Positions 1-6,852 of a stretch of 9,666 bases of DNA are shown piece after piece; positions within the stretch are counted from its first letter, which is position 1; every line of letters starts with the position of its first letter. A program made the position numbers and the translations under genes. The notes beneath the pieces are model-generated. The model saw only the letters and a program-made list of their open reading frames with translations, searched no databases and was not told the origin of the DNA. The stretch is from an uncultured Clostridia bacterium (lineage in GTDB: Bacteria > Bacillota_A > Clostridia > Christensenellales > UBA3700), in NCBI GenBank assembly GCA_946545105.1, contig CAMNMY010000018.1, positions 1-9,666 on the forward strand, in the 5' to 3' direction.

Positions 1-1
1 A

Positions 2-2011
2 GGCGTATCTACAGCTGTTGAGATTATATTTGATCAAACAATTCTATCGTCAAACATTTATGGCGTTATGTTAGATTCTAAGAGTGTAGATTATTCAATC
101 TCTGGAACAAAATTATCTATCTCAAGTGCAATTGCAAATAATTTATCTTTAGGTAAGCATTTAGTTGAAATTGCTACAAATTTAGGTCAAGCGTCTATAG
201 ATATAACGATTCATAATGAATCAGCTTATGTTCCATACAATGTAAGAGCAGATATCGATTCTAATCCTGGATATACATATATTTATTGGGATAGTGATTT
301 TGATGCTACAAAGTATGTAGTTCAAATTGGCTCAATGACATATGCATCAGATAGCTCTACTTATGCATCAAAATTTGATGGAACAAGATTTGATGCAACA
401 GGATTACTTCAAACTCCATCTCAAACATTTAAAGTAATTGCATATAATGGTGTAGATTCTTATGAATCTAGCACTTTAACATTTAAATACAATTTAACAT
501 CTTCAGAAACAAATAAATATTTAACAAACAATTTATATGTTTATGGAAAGCGTTTCAACAGATTTATTACAAGCTGGGAAGAGTTATATGATTTAATGTT
601 CTATATTGCTATTCATAGCGATGAATTAGACCCATATAATACATCAGATAAGGCACTATATAAATCAATTTACTTCTGCGTAGATTTTGATATAGATAAG
701 GCGGAACAAATTGATTTAACTTATACAAGCTATGTAAATTCATCAAATCCAATTGCTAGTTACTCACTAGACAATACGGCATTTTTGATTGCGCTTTTGA
801 AAGAAGTATCTTATTTAATGCCAGAAGCTTCTTCATTTAATATTGTTGCAGCAAAGACAAACGAAGGTATTTTGCCATCGCAAACATATCATGTTGGATT
901 TAAATTTAGTAGTGTTTTAGAATCGACAATAAATAGAACAAAAGAAAACACAAATAATAGCTCATATAAAGATTGCGAATATTATCCACAAATGTATGGT
1001 AATGGACTTTCAGATTCTTATGTATTCCCAATCGATACAGTTAACAATGGAACAGCTAGCGTTAAATCATCTGTTGAATTATATCTTGCTTTAGAGCATG
1101 GCTATAAGCCATATGTAAATGCAACTAAGTATCCAGAACTTGCTGCGCTTTATGAAAATATTAAGTCAGTTCTAAGAGGAATTCTTGATGAAGATATGAA
1201 CGAATATCAACAAGCTCTAGCTATTTATCAATGGCTATGTACTTGTGTTCTATATGATCACGCAGGATTAAATGAAGCATCTACTTTATATTCAAATGCA
1301 GCAAAGAGTGGAGCAACACAAGAAGAAATCGACGCATACAACGCATCATATGGCTGGTCTATGTATTATATGGAAGGCGTATTTAATAATAGATTGGCGG
1401 TATGTAATGGTATAGCAGCTGCATATTCTGCAATGTGTGGAATTATGGGAATTCCTTGTCATAAGCTAACTGGTGAGGCAATTAATAGTTCAAATAGTAA
1501 AGAAATGCATGCTTGGAATGAAATATATATTGGTGGTAGTTGGTATGTTGTAGATGCCACTTGGGGAAGTGTTACTGTAAGCATTTCTGGTTCTTCTCAA
1601 AAGTATGAAACTTTAACATACGATTATTTCTTAATGACAACAAACGATGCTTCAGCTGTATATAAGCATTATGCTAAAGCAACAGTATACGGCAAAAAGT
1701 ATGGCGAAGATAAATGTATAAATCCTTATAAGTTTATGAACTATAAGTACGATTCAACAAACTATACATTAGAAGTGACAAATTATAATGATTTAGTAAG
1801 AGTGCTAAATTACGCAGTAGGTAATAATAGTGGAACATCTGTTCCTCGTAATATAGCATCAGGCGAGGTTATTATGATTGATGTGTATTGTCCAAATAAT
1901 AATATGACATCGCTTGCATCTAAATTAGATATATCTTTATACTATAATGTATATTATTTGTTGGATTCTGAAGGTACGAATTCGCCAACAATAATATTTA
2001 TTAGAAAATAA
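2..2011 (+). CDS. Transglutaminase-like domain protein, 5'-truncated by the window
   Basis: The frame is open from base 2 with no stop, so the ATG at 68 is only an internal methionine and the gene begins upstream. Numbering from that Met: an Ig-like stretch is cut by the window edge and ends near residue 50. A fibronectin-III-like beta domain follows at about 54-141. A mixed region lies at about 150-340. A transglutaminase/papain-like core at about 370-500 carries the full triad: Cys446 (in AVCNG), His481 (in HAWNE) and Asp496 (in VDATW). A C-terminal module spans about 570-647 and ends in IFIRK. Family knowledge: such bacterial proteins are usually surface or secreted, acting as cysteine proteases, amidases or cross-linkers; which one applies here is unknown. 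No LPXTG anchor or C-terminal membrane helix is present, and any signal peptide would be upstream. The stop is 22 nt before the hydratase start with no terminator between, so co-transcription is likely. Confidence 0.85.
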   Translation, partial: GVSTAVEIIFDQTILSSNIYGVMLDSKSVDYSISGTKLSISSAIANNLSLGKHLVEIATNLGQASIDITIHNESAYVPYNVRADIDSNPGYTYIYWDSDFDATKYVVQIGSMTYASDSSTYASKFDGTRFDATGLLQTPSQTFKVIAYNGVDSYESSTLTFKYNLTSSETNKYLTNNLYVYGKRFNRFITSWEELYDLMFYIAIHSDELDPYNTSDKALYKSIYFCVDFDIDKAEQIDLTYTSYVNSSNPIASYSLDNTAFLIALLKEVSYLMPEASSFNIVAAKTNEGILPSQTYHVGFKFSSVLESTINRTKENTNNSSYKDCEYYPQMYGNGLSDSYVFPIDTVNNGTASVKSSVELYLALEHGYKPYVNATKYPELAALYENIKSVLRGILDEDMNEYQQALAIYQWLCTCVLYDHAGLNEASTLYSNAAKSGATQEEIDAYNASYGWSMYYMEGVFNNRLAVCNGIAAAYSAMCGIMGIPCHKLTGEAINSSNSKEMHAWNEIYIGGSWYVVDATWGSVTVSISGSSQKYETLTYDYFLMTTNDASAVYKHYAKATVYGKKYGEDKCINPYKFMNYKYDSTNYTLEVTNYNDLVRVLNYAVGNNSGTSVPRNIASGEVIMIDVYCPNNNMTSLASKLDISLYYNVYYLLDSEGTNSPTIIFIRK

Positions 2012-2033
2012 CAAATAGAGGTAAATAGATAAA

Positions 2034-4292
2034 ATGATTAACTTGATTTCGCAAGGAATGTATTTCTTTGACGGAGAATTCCTTACAAGAGAACAACTAA
2101 CTAACTTAGGCTTAAGCGCAAAAGAAATTGATGAAGCTTACAAAGGCACAATGGCCTATACGATTTTAAAGAATCACAATACAGCTCCTATAACAGCTAA
2201 AGGTGAAGGCTTAAAGATTAAGTTTGATGCTATGGCATCACATGATATTACATACGTTGGCATTATTCAAACAGCAAAGGCAAGTGGATTAAAGAAATTC
2301 CCAATTCCATATGTGCTAACAAACTGTCATAACAGTTTATGCGCTGTTGGTGGAACAATCAATGAAGATGACCACGTATTTGGTTTATCTGCTGCCAAAA
2401 AGTATGGTGGTATCTATGTACCTCCTCATCAAGCAGTTATTCATACATATATGAGAGAATGTATGAGCGGATGCGGAAAGATGATTTTAGGATCAGATTC
2501 TCACACAAGATATGGTGCTTTAGGTACTATGGCTATGGGTGAAGGCGGTCCAGAACTTGTTAAACAATTATTAAATAGAACATATGATGTTAAATATCCG
2601 GATGTTATCGCTATTAAATTGACAGGTGCTCCAAGAAAGGGTGTAGGTCCTCAAGACGTTGCTTTATCTATTATTGGTGCAGTATTTAAAAATGGCTTTG
2701 TTAAGAACAAGGTTATGGAATTTGTTGGCGATGGCATCAAAAATTTACCAATCGAATATAGAAATGGTATTGATGTAATGACAACAGAAACAACATGCTT
2801 ATCTTCAATTTGGAGAACAGATGATATTGAAGTTAAGAATTACTATGCTATTCGTGGTAGATTAGATGATTATAAAGAAATTAAGCCAGAAAAACTAGCT
2901 TACTATGATGGCGTTGTAGAAGTTGATTTAAGCACTATTGAACCACAAATCGCTATGCCATTCCACCCATCAAATGTATACAACCTAAAAGATGTTATTG
3001 AAAATCCAAAGGACATCTTAGCAAAGGTTGAAGAAGATGGAAATAAACTTTTGAAGAATGCTAAGTTTACATTATTAGATAAAGTTAAAGATGGAAAGAT
3101 TTATGTAGAACAAGGTGTTATCGCAGGATGTGCTGGTGGTACATATGATAACATTTACGAAGCATCACAAATCTTAAAGGGTAAGGATATCGGTTCTGGT
3201 AAGTTCACATTGAATGTATATCCAGCATCTACACCTACATATGAAGATTTGTTAGAAAAGGGCGCTTTAACAAGATTGTTAAAAGCTGGCGCTATTATCA
3301 AGACATGCTTCTGCGGACCATGTTTTGGTGCTGGAGATGTTCCTGCTAATAATGCATTCAGTATTAGACACTCAACAAGAAACTTTGAAAATAGAGAAGG
3401 ATCAAAGCCAGCAAATGGACAAATCGCTTCAGTTGCTTTGATGGATTCTAGATCAATTGCAGCTACTGCTGCAAATGGTGGCGTATTAACAAGTGCGCTA
3501 GATTATGATTATGATAACACAATTCCAGCATTCAACTTTGACCAAACAATATATGCAAATAGAGTTTATAAAGGTTTTGGAAAAGCTGATGAGAATGCTG
3601 AACTTCAATATGGTCCAAACATTAGAGATTGGCCAGAGCAAATTGAATTAACAGATAACATTATTGTTAAACTTGCATCAGAGATTAATGATCCAGTTAC
3701 AACAACAGATGAATTAATTCCATCTGGTGAAACATCTTCATATAGATCAAATCCACTAAAACTTGCAGAATTTGCTTTATCTAGAAAAGACCCACAATAT
3801 GTTGCAAGAGCAAAAGAAATTCAAAACTGCGAATTAGAAAGAAGAAAAGGAAATAAAGATCTAATTAAATGCATCGAAGATGAATTGAAGATTGCTAACA
3901 TTGAATTGAAAGGATCTGTATCTTTAGGTTCAGGTATTTTTGCTGTTAAACCAGGTGATGGTTCTGCAAGAGAACAAGCTGCTTCTTGTCAAAGAGTTTT
4001 GGGCGGTATTTGTAACATTTCTAGAGAATATGCAACAAAGAGATATAGAAGTAATTTGATTAACTGGGGTATGTTCCCATTTATTTCTAACGATACATTT
4101 AAGTTAAATGATATAATTATCATTAAGGACATTAAATCTAAACTTGCTAATAACGATTTGGAATTTGATGTAAAGATTGTAAGAGAAGGAAAGGCAATTG
4201 ACGCACATCTTAAGATTGATGCGTTGACAGATGATGAGAGAGAAATCATCAAACAAGGTTGTTTAATCAACTACTATAAGAGTCAAATGTAA
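2034..4292 (+). CDS. Aconitase-superfamily hydratase, YbhJ-like
   Basis: This is a full-length aconitase-fold protein of 752 residues, close to E. coli YbhJ as I recall it (about 753), a putative hydratase of unproven substrate. Visible elements in order: GSDSHT at 153-158 (substrate-binding Asp/Ser/His), Glu252 in TETTC, [4Fe-4S] ligands Cys366 (IAGCAGG), Cys427 and Cys430 (CGPC), Arg449 and Arg454 (RNFENR), Ser644 and Arg646 (GSARE, counterpart of the catalytic SSR), and Arg672 (YRSN). The swivel domain is at the C-terminus. One departure: where aconitase has its Asp-His dyad (CDHLI), this protein reads CHNSL at 98-102, so it may not act on citrate. It is probably a cytosolic Fe-S hydro-lyase. 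The start is supported by AGAGGT at 2017-2022, 11 nt upstream. The stop lies 2 nt before the next ATG, implying translational coupling. No other TCA-cycle gene is visible nearby. Confidence 0.88.
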   Translation: MINLISQGMYFFDGEFLTREQLTNLGLSAKEIDEAYKGTMAYTILKNHNTAPITAKGEGLKIKFDAMASHDITYVGIIQTAKASGLKKFPIPYVLTNCHNSLCAVGGTINEDDHVFGLSAAKKYGGIYVPPHQAVIHTYMRECMSGCGKMILGSDSHTRYGALGTMAMGEGGPELVKQLLNRTYDVKYPDVIAIKLTGAPRKGVGPQDVALSIIGAVFKNGFVKNKVMEFVGDGIKNLPIEYRNGIDVMTTETTCLSSIWRTDDIEVKNYYAIRGRLDDYKEIKPEKLAYYDGVVEVDLSTIEPQIAMPFHPSNVYNLKDVIENPKDILAKVEEDGNKLLKNAKFTLLDKVKDGKIYVEQGVIAGCAGGTYDNIYEASQILKGKDIGSGKFTLNVYPASTPTYEDLLEKGALTRLLKAGAIIKTCFCGPCFGAGDVPANNAFSIRHSTRNFENREGSKPANGQIASVALMDSRSIAATAANGGVLTSALDYDYDNTIPAFNFDQTIYANRVYKGFGKADENAELQYGPNIRDWPEQIELTDNIIVKLASEINDPVTTTDELIPSGETSSYRSNPLKLAEFALSRKDPQYVARAKEIQNCELERRKGNKDLIKCIEDELKIANIELKGSVSLGSGIFAVKPGDGSAREQAASCQRVLGGICNISREYATKRYRSNLINWGMFPFISNDTFKLNDIIIIKDIKSKLANNDLEFDVKIVREGKAIDAHLKIDALTDDEREIIKQGCLINYYKSQM

Positions 4293-4294
4293 TT

Positions 4295-4834
4295 ATGCAA
4301 AAGAGTGACGCTAGAGCAATTGTAAGAGAGAGATTGAATGAGCTCCAAAATAAGAAGGAATTAAGTGATAAGATTTGTAAACAAATCTTAGATTTAAACT
4401 TGCAATGCAAAAATATTTTGCTTTACAAGGCATTGGATAGCGAAGTTAATGTTGATCCACTAATTGATGCTTATCTTGGAAAGATGAATGTTTATTTGCC
4501 AAAAATCGTTGGCAGAGACATTGTGCTTATTAAAGTAGATAAGGATACTAAATATGAGACAGGTATGTTTGGTATTAGTGAACCAATTGGAGAAGAACTA
4601 GATGCTAAAGATGTTCCAATTGACATTTGCATAGCTCCACTTTTAGGCTTTGATGTTTATTTAAATAGATTAGGCAAAGGAAAAGGATATTTTGATAGAT
4701 ATTTTGATAAAGCAAATCCAAAGAAGATTGGTGTTGCTTTTGAAGTACAAAAAGTAAGCAAAGTAGACTTTTTACCATACGACCATAAATTAGATATGGT
4801 AGTAACTGAGGTCGGAATCTATGAGAATAATTAG
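4295..4834 (+). CDS. fau: 5-formyltetrahydrofolate cyclo-ligase
   Basis: This is the cytosolic enzyme (E. coli Fau/YgfA, Bacillus YqgN, MTHFS family) that converts 5-formyl-THF to 5,10-methenyl-THF with ATP, recycling an inhibitory folate store. Its 179 residues are normal for the family. Recognisable blocks: the N-terminal helix with R-E-R-L, GISEP at 93-97, APLLGFD at 114-120 (the family's P-x-x-(A/G)-F-D block), the glycine-rich phosphate-binding loop GKGKGYFDRYF at 127-137 (usually GxGxGYYDR), and LPYDHKLDMVVTE at 160-172. The start is only 2 nt after the hydratase stop and has no good Shine-Dalgarno of its own, so it probably relies on coupling from upstream. Its last 14 nt overlap the start of the rsmD-coaD fusion. 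The bases GAGG at 4808-4811, inside this gene, are the ribosome binding site of that next ORF. Confidence 0.92.
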   Translation: MQKSDARAIVRERLNELQNKKELSDKICKQILDLNLQCKNILLYKALDSEVNVDPLIDAYLGKMNVYLPKIVGRDIVLIKVDKDTKYETGMFGISEPIGEELDAKDVPIDICIAPLLGFDVYLNRLGKGKGYFDRYFDKANPKKIGVAFEVQKVSKVDFLPYDHKLDMVVTEVGIYENN

Positions 4835-5837
4835 TGGCAAATATAGAGGAAGGCCACTTGTATCTTTTGAAGGAAAGGATGTTAGACCAACAATAGATAG
4901 GGTGAAAGAATCTATATTTAATGTCATTCAATTTGGAATCAAAGATTCAAAGTTTGTAGATTTATTTTCTGGAACTGGCTCAATAGGAATAGAAGCTATA
5001 TCTAGAGGCGCTAAAGAGGTCATATTTTCAGATAATGCGCAATCTAGTATAAATATAATAAAACAAAATCTAAAAGGCATAGAAGGCGAATATAAGCTTT
5101 TAAATAGGGATTATAGGGAAACGCTTAATTCACTTGCACACAAAGTTGATTATATTTTTGTAGATGCACCATATGCACTAGATTGTATAAACAATATTAT
5201 AGATATAGTTAAAAATAGAGACTTGCTTTTAGAAGATGGATACATCATCTATGAGCATGATGTAGATAAGAGATATAAACTTCCACAAGAATTCTTTGTA
5301 GAAAAAGTAAAAACTTTTGGAAAGGTTCAAGTGGATTATATAAAGCATACAAATACAATTTGTGCAGTAACAGGAAGCTTTGATCCAATAACTTTAGGGC
5401 ATATTGATATAATTGAAAAAGCTCTAAATGATTATGACAAGGTAGTTGTTGTTATAGCTCAAAATGAAGAAAAGCCAAGTTTCTTCAAATTTGAAGATAG
5501 AAAAAAGATTGTTGATGAAGCAATCAAAGATTTTGATAATGCTATCTGTGAAGTATGTGAAGGGTATGTGTATCCTTTCCTTAATGAAAGGAAAATCAAT
5601 ATAATTGCTAGAGGATATAGAACAGAAAAAGACCTTGCATACGAAAAAGACATGGCTAAATATAACAAAGATCATGGGAATTTAGATACAGTCTTTTATG
5701 AAGCAAAATCAAAAGATTGTGATATAAGTTCAACAAAAGTAAGACAAGCACTTGAAAATAATTTGACAATTAAGGGCCTTGTACCTAAAAATATAGAAAA
5801 GATAATAAAGAAATTATATGAGGTAAATAAATTATGA
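4821..5837 (+). CDS. rsmD-coaD: RsmD-CoaD fusion: 16S rRNA G966-N2 methyltransferase / pantetheine-phosphate adenylyltransferase
   Basis: One uninterrupted 338-residue frame joins two enzymes that are normally separate neighbours. Residues 1-~176 are RsmD: the typical start MRIISGKYRGR, RPTIDRVKESIFN at 22-34, SAM motif I DLFSGTGSIGIEA at 47-59, and catalytic motif IV as DAPY at 115-118 (usually DPPY). RsmD methylates G966 of 16S rRNA (E. coli numbering) during 30S assembly. Residues ~179-338 are CoaD, the penultimate CoA-pathway enzyme, which transfers AMP from ATP to 4'-phosphopantetheine. It has GSFDPITLGH at 185-194, a Lys at 218 (EEKPSFF), ARGYR at 263-267 with both phosphate-binding arginines, and ISSTKVR at 302-308. 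Both domains look complete. The junction (FGKVQVDYIKHTNTICAVTG) has almost no linker. The start has GAGG 9-10 nt upstream and overlaps the cyclo-ligase gene; the TGA stop overlaps the next ATG and is followed in frame by TAG. Confidence 0.93.
   Translation: MRIISGKYRGRPLVSFEGKDVRPTIDRVKESIFNVIQFGIKDSKFVDLFSGTGSIGIEAISRGAKEVIFSDNAQSSINIIKQNLKGIEGEYKLLNRDYRETLNSLAHKVDYIFVDAPYALDCINNIIDIVKNRDLLLEDGYIIYEHDVDKRYKLPQEFFVEKVKTFGKVQVDYIKHTNTICAVTGSFDPITLGHIDIIEKALNDYDKVVVVIAQNEEKPSFFKFEDRKKIVDEAIKDFDNAICEVCEGYVYPFLNERKINIIARGYRTEKDLAYEKDMAKYNKDHGNLDTVFYEAKSKDCDISSTKVRQALENNLTIKGLVPKNIEKIIKKLYEVNKL
5321..5333 (+). promoter_or_regulatory. Possible internal ribosome binding site and GTG start for a CoaD-only product
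   Basis: Inside the fusion, AAAGG (5321-5325) lies 5 nt before an in-frame GTG (5331, Val171), just ahead of the CoaD domain. Initiation there would give a 168-residue protein beginning VDYIKHTNTICAVTGSFDP, about the usual CoaD length. The motif is short and could be chance in this purine-rich genome; no in-frame ATG lies near the junction. Confidence 0.22.
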
Positions 5838-6316
5838 TAGAACAAAGCGTTGAAGAATACTTAAATAAATTAGAATCATTAATTACACTTGCTAAGAAGT
5901 CATTAATTAGTGATGCAAAATTAGTTGATGAAGGTGCTTGCTTAGAATGTATCGCAGCAATTAGAAACTTATTGCCAAGCGAATTATCTGAAGCTAGATT
6001 AATTAGAAAGGATGCTCAAAACATCATTGGAAACGCTAATAAGACAGCTCAAGATATTATTGAAAGAGCAAAGCAAGATGCTGCTACTTTAGTTTCTGAA
6101 AACAAGATTGTTGAACAAGCTCAACAAGAAGCAGACAAGATTCTTCAAAACGCATCAGATTATGCAAATTCTATGGTTGGACAAGCATATAGTGATTTAA
6201 GCAGATTATATGATGAAGCTGAAACACATGCTAAAGAAATTGTGGATGTTATTATGCAAGCAAAGGCTAAAGTATTCCCACAATATCCAAATCCACAAGA
6301 TGGTATGCAACAATAA
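5834..6316 (+). CDS. Small alpha-helical coiled-coil protein (ATP-synthase b-subunit/DivIVA-like)
   Basis: This is a 160-residue protein of unknown function. It appears almost wholly helical. From about residue 55 to 145 Ala, Ile and Leu recur at the 7/11-residue spacing typical of right- or left-handed coiled coils (for example ANKTAQDIIERAKQDAATL), as seen in the b subunit of F-type ATPases and DivIVA-like proteins. There is no signal peptide or membrane segment, so it is likely cytosolic, and no catalytic motif is visible. The tail (FPQYPNPQDGMQQ) is polar and probably disordered. The ATG overlaps the stop of rsmD-coaD (ATGA), with GAGG at 5820-5823 giving 10-nt spacing. From memory, coaD in several Clostridia is followed by a similar small coiled-coil ORF, often labelled 'ATPase' only because of this resemblance; I would not transfer that function. 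It is the last gene of the unit, just before a strong terminator. Confidence 0.8.
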   Translation: MIEQSVEEYLNKLESLITLAKKSLISDAKLVDEGACLECIAAIRNLLPSELSEARLIRKDAQNIIGNANKTAQDIIERAKQDAATLVSENKIVEQAQQEADKILQNASDYANSMVGQAYSDLSRLYDEAETHAKEIVDVIMQAKAKVFPQYPNPQDGMQQ

Positions 6317-6337
6317 TAAATATTAATGTTTATATTG

Positions 6338-6365
6338 GAGTTCGGTTATGCCGAACTCTTTTTTT
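6338..6365 (+). terminator. Intrinsic terminator closing the five-gene unit
   Basis: A perfect 8-bp stem, GAGTTCGG (6338-6345) with CCGAACTC (6351-6358), has a 5-nt loop TTATG and is followed directly by seven T residues (6359-6365). It sits 21 nt after the coiled-coil gene's stop and is the strongest terminator in the window. Confidence 0.95.
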
Positions 6366-6375
6366 GTTCGTGTAT

Positions 6376-6405
6376 TTGCAAAAATATATACAAATGATAT
6401 ACAAT
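6376..6405 (+). promoter_or_regulatory. Promoter of the antitoxin gene
   Basis: A -35-like TTGCAA (6376-6381) lies 16 nt before a -10-like TATACA (6398-6403), preceded by an extended -10 TG (6395-6396). TACAAT (6400-6405) at 18 nt is an alternative -10. It starts just after the upstream terminator, so it is the natural promoter for the gene at 6431. The start site was not mapped; the call is by consensus only. Confidence 0.6.
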
Positions 6406-6412
6406 GTATATA
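6385..6412 (+). promoter_or_regulatory. Putative RelB/DinJ-type operator: repeated ATATAC half-sites
   Basis: The element ATATAC occurs at 6386-6391 and again at 6397-6402, 11 bp apart (about one helical turn), each followed by AA(A)TG. Its inverse GTATAT is at 6406-6411, so the second and third copies form a perfect 6-bp palindrome with a 3-nt centre. TATATAC (6385-6391) and GTATATA (6406-6412) also form a 7-bp inverted repeat with a 14-nt spacer. The array covers the predicted -10. Ribbon-helix-helix antitoxins of this family usually repress their own promoter through such sites; binding here is inferred. Confidence 0.5.
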
Positions 6413-6430
6413 AGAAAAAGGAGATAATAT

Positions 6431-6691
6431 ATGGCTCAAACAACAGTGAATATTAGAATAGATAAAGATACAAAGATTGCATTTGACAAATTCTGTAAAG
6501 AAATAGGGCTATCGTCTAGTGCTGCTTTTAATTTATTTGCAAAGACGGTTGTTAGGGAACAACGAATCCCATTTGCAATTGAGATCCCAAATGCTAATAC
6601 TAAAAAAGCAATCAATAATGCGAGAATAGGAAAAGGCCTTAGCAAAGAATTTAAGACAGTTGATGAAGTTATAAATAACCTAAATGCATAA
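6431..6691 (+). CDS. RelB/DinJ-family antitoxin, orphan
   Basis: The 86-residue protein has the RelB/DinJ layout. An N-terminal ribbon-helix-helix (about residues 3-45) starts with the beta strand TTVNIRIDKDTK, followed by helices AFDKFCKEIG and SSSAAFNLFAKTVVRE. Next comes the family hallmark IPFAIEIPN (47-55), then a C-terminal tail (KKAINNARIGKGLSKEFKTVDEVINNLNA) of the kind that wraps the partner RelE/YafQ toxin. In known systems the antitoxin neutralises an mRNA-cleaving toxin and represses its own operon. Here no toxin ORF follows: the 216 nt to pyrC are regulatory, and none lies upstream. The start has AAGGAG at 6418-6423, 7 nt from the ATG. It is flanked by terminator and promoter, so it is an independent unit wedged between two housekeeping operons, which suggests insertion or remnant status. 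An alternative is a stand-alone regulator. Confidence 0.88.
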   Translation: MAQTTVNIRIDKDTKIAFDKFCKEIGLSSSAAFNLFAKTVVREQRIPFAIEIPNANTKKAINNARIGKGLSKEFKTVDEVINNLNA

Positions 6692-6742
6692 ACGCATAAA
6701 GTGGTGCATATAAAATTCTTTTAATTAATTAACAATTTTACT

Positions 6743-6770
6743 TTGTGTTAAATCAATATTGTGATAAAAT
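6743..6770 (+). promoter_or_regulatory. Promoter of the pyrC-carB operon
   Basis: An extended -10, TGATAAAAT (TAAAAT at 6765-6770, TG at 6762-6763), is preceded at 16 nt by a weak -35, TTGTGT (6743-6748). The predicted start is near 6777, a few bases before the first leader hairpin at 6785, as expected for an attenuated leader. The call is by consensus only. Confidence 0.55.
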
Positions 6771-6784
6771 ACTATCAAAGATAA

Positions 6785-6817
6785 ATCTTTAAGTTGATTC
6801 AGAGAAGTCGACAAGAT
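6785..6817 (+). promoter_or_regulatory. PyrR-binding hairpin (anti-antiterminator) of the pyr leader
   Basis: The lower stem AUCUU (6785-6789) pairs with AAGAU (6813-6817). A 3-nt bulge UAA lies on the 5' side only. The upper stem GUUGAUU (6793-6799) pairs with AGUCGAC (6806-6812) and closes a hexaloop CAGAGA (6800-6805). This is the published PyrR target architecture as I recall it: a 5'-side purine-rich bulge, a hexaloop of type CNGNGA, and a conserved U-G wobble two pairs below the loop (here U6798-G6807). When UMP is high, PyrR would stabilise this hairpin, block the antiterminator and let the terminator form. pyrR itself is not in the window. Confidence 0.8.
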
Positions 6818-6852
6818 GCTAAATAATATACGAATTGGTATAAGTCTTGTCG
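6809..6852 (+). promoter_or_regulatory. Antiterminator of the pyr leader
   Basis: CGACAAGA (6809-6816) pairs perfectly with UCUUGUCG (6845-6852), extended by a U-G wobble (6817-6844). An inner 5-bp stem UAUAC (6827-6831) with GUAUA (6838-6842) is closed by a GAAUUG loop. The 5' strand is shared with the PyrR hairpin and the 3' strand with the terminator, so the three structures are mutually exclusive. This is the default fold expected when PyrR is not bound. Confidence 0.8.

Noticed and set aside
68..2011. ATG at 68 as the true start of the transglutaminase gene
   Set aside because: The same frame stays open to base 2, the upstream residues continue an Ig-like strand, and there is no ribosome binding site before 68.
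3989..5675. Minus-strand open frames at 3989-4270, 4605-4931, 5424-5675 and 5459-5668
   Set aside because: They lie antisense inside well-supported genes, lack ribosome binding sites and recognisable domains, and are shadows of the coding strand.
5834..5840. TGA at the end of rsmD-coaD as a tryptophan codon (genetic code 4)
   Set aside because: The tryptophans checked across the window are all TGG, no in-frame TGA is found inside any gene, and the TGA forms a standard ATGA overlap with the next start.
6711..6740. Inverted repeat TAAAATT / AATTTTA with an inner palindrome (TTAATTAATTAA) as a terminator for the antitoxin gene
   Set aside because: The stem has no G or C pairs and no U-tract follows the 3' arm, so termination is unlikely; chance pairing is expected in such AT-rich DNA. 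It overlaps the approach to the pyr promoter.
6692..6760. Remnant of a RelE/YafQ toxin after the antitoxin
   Set aside because: No frame in this short, AT-rich stretch encodes anything resembling a toxin, and it leads directly into the pyr promoter and leader.
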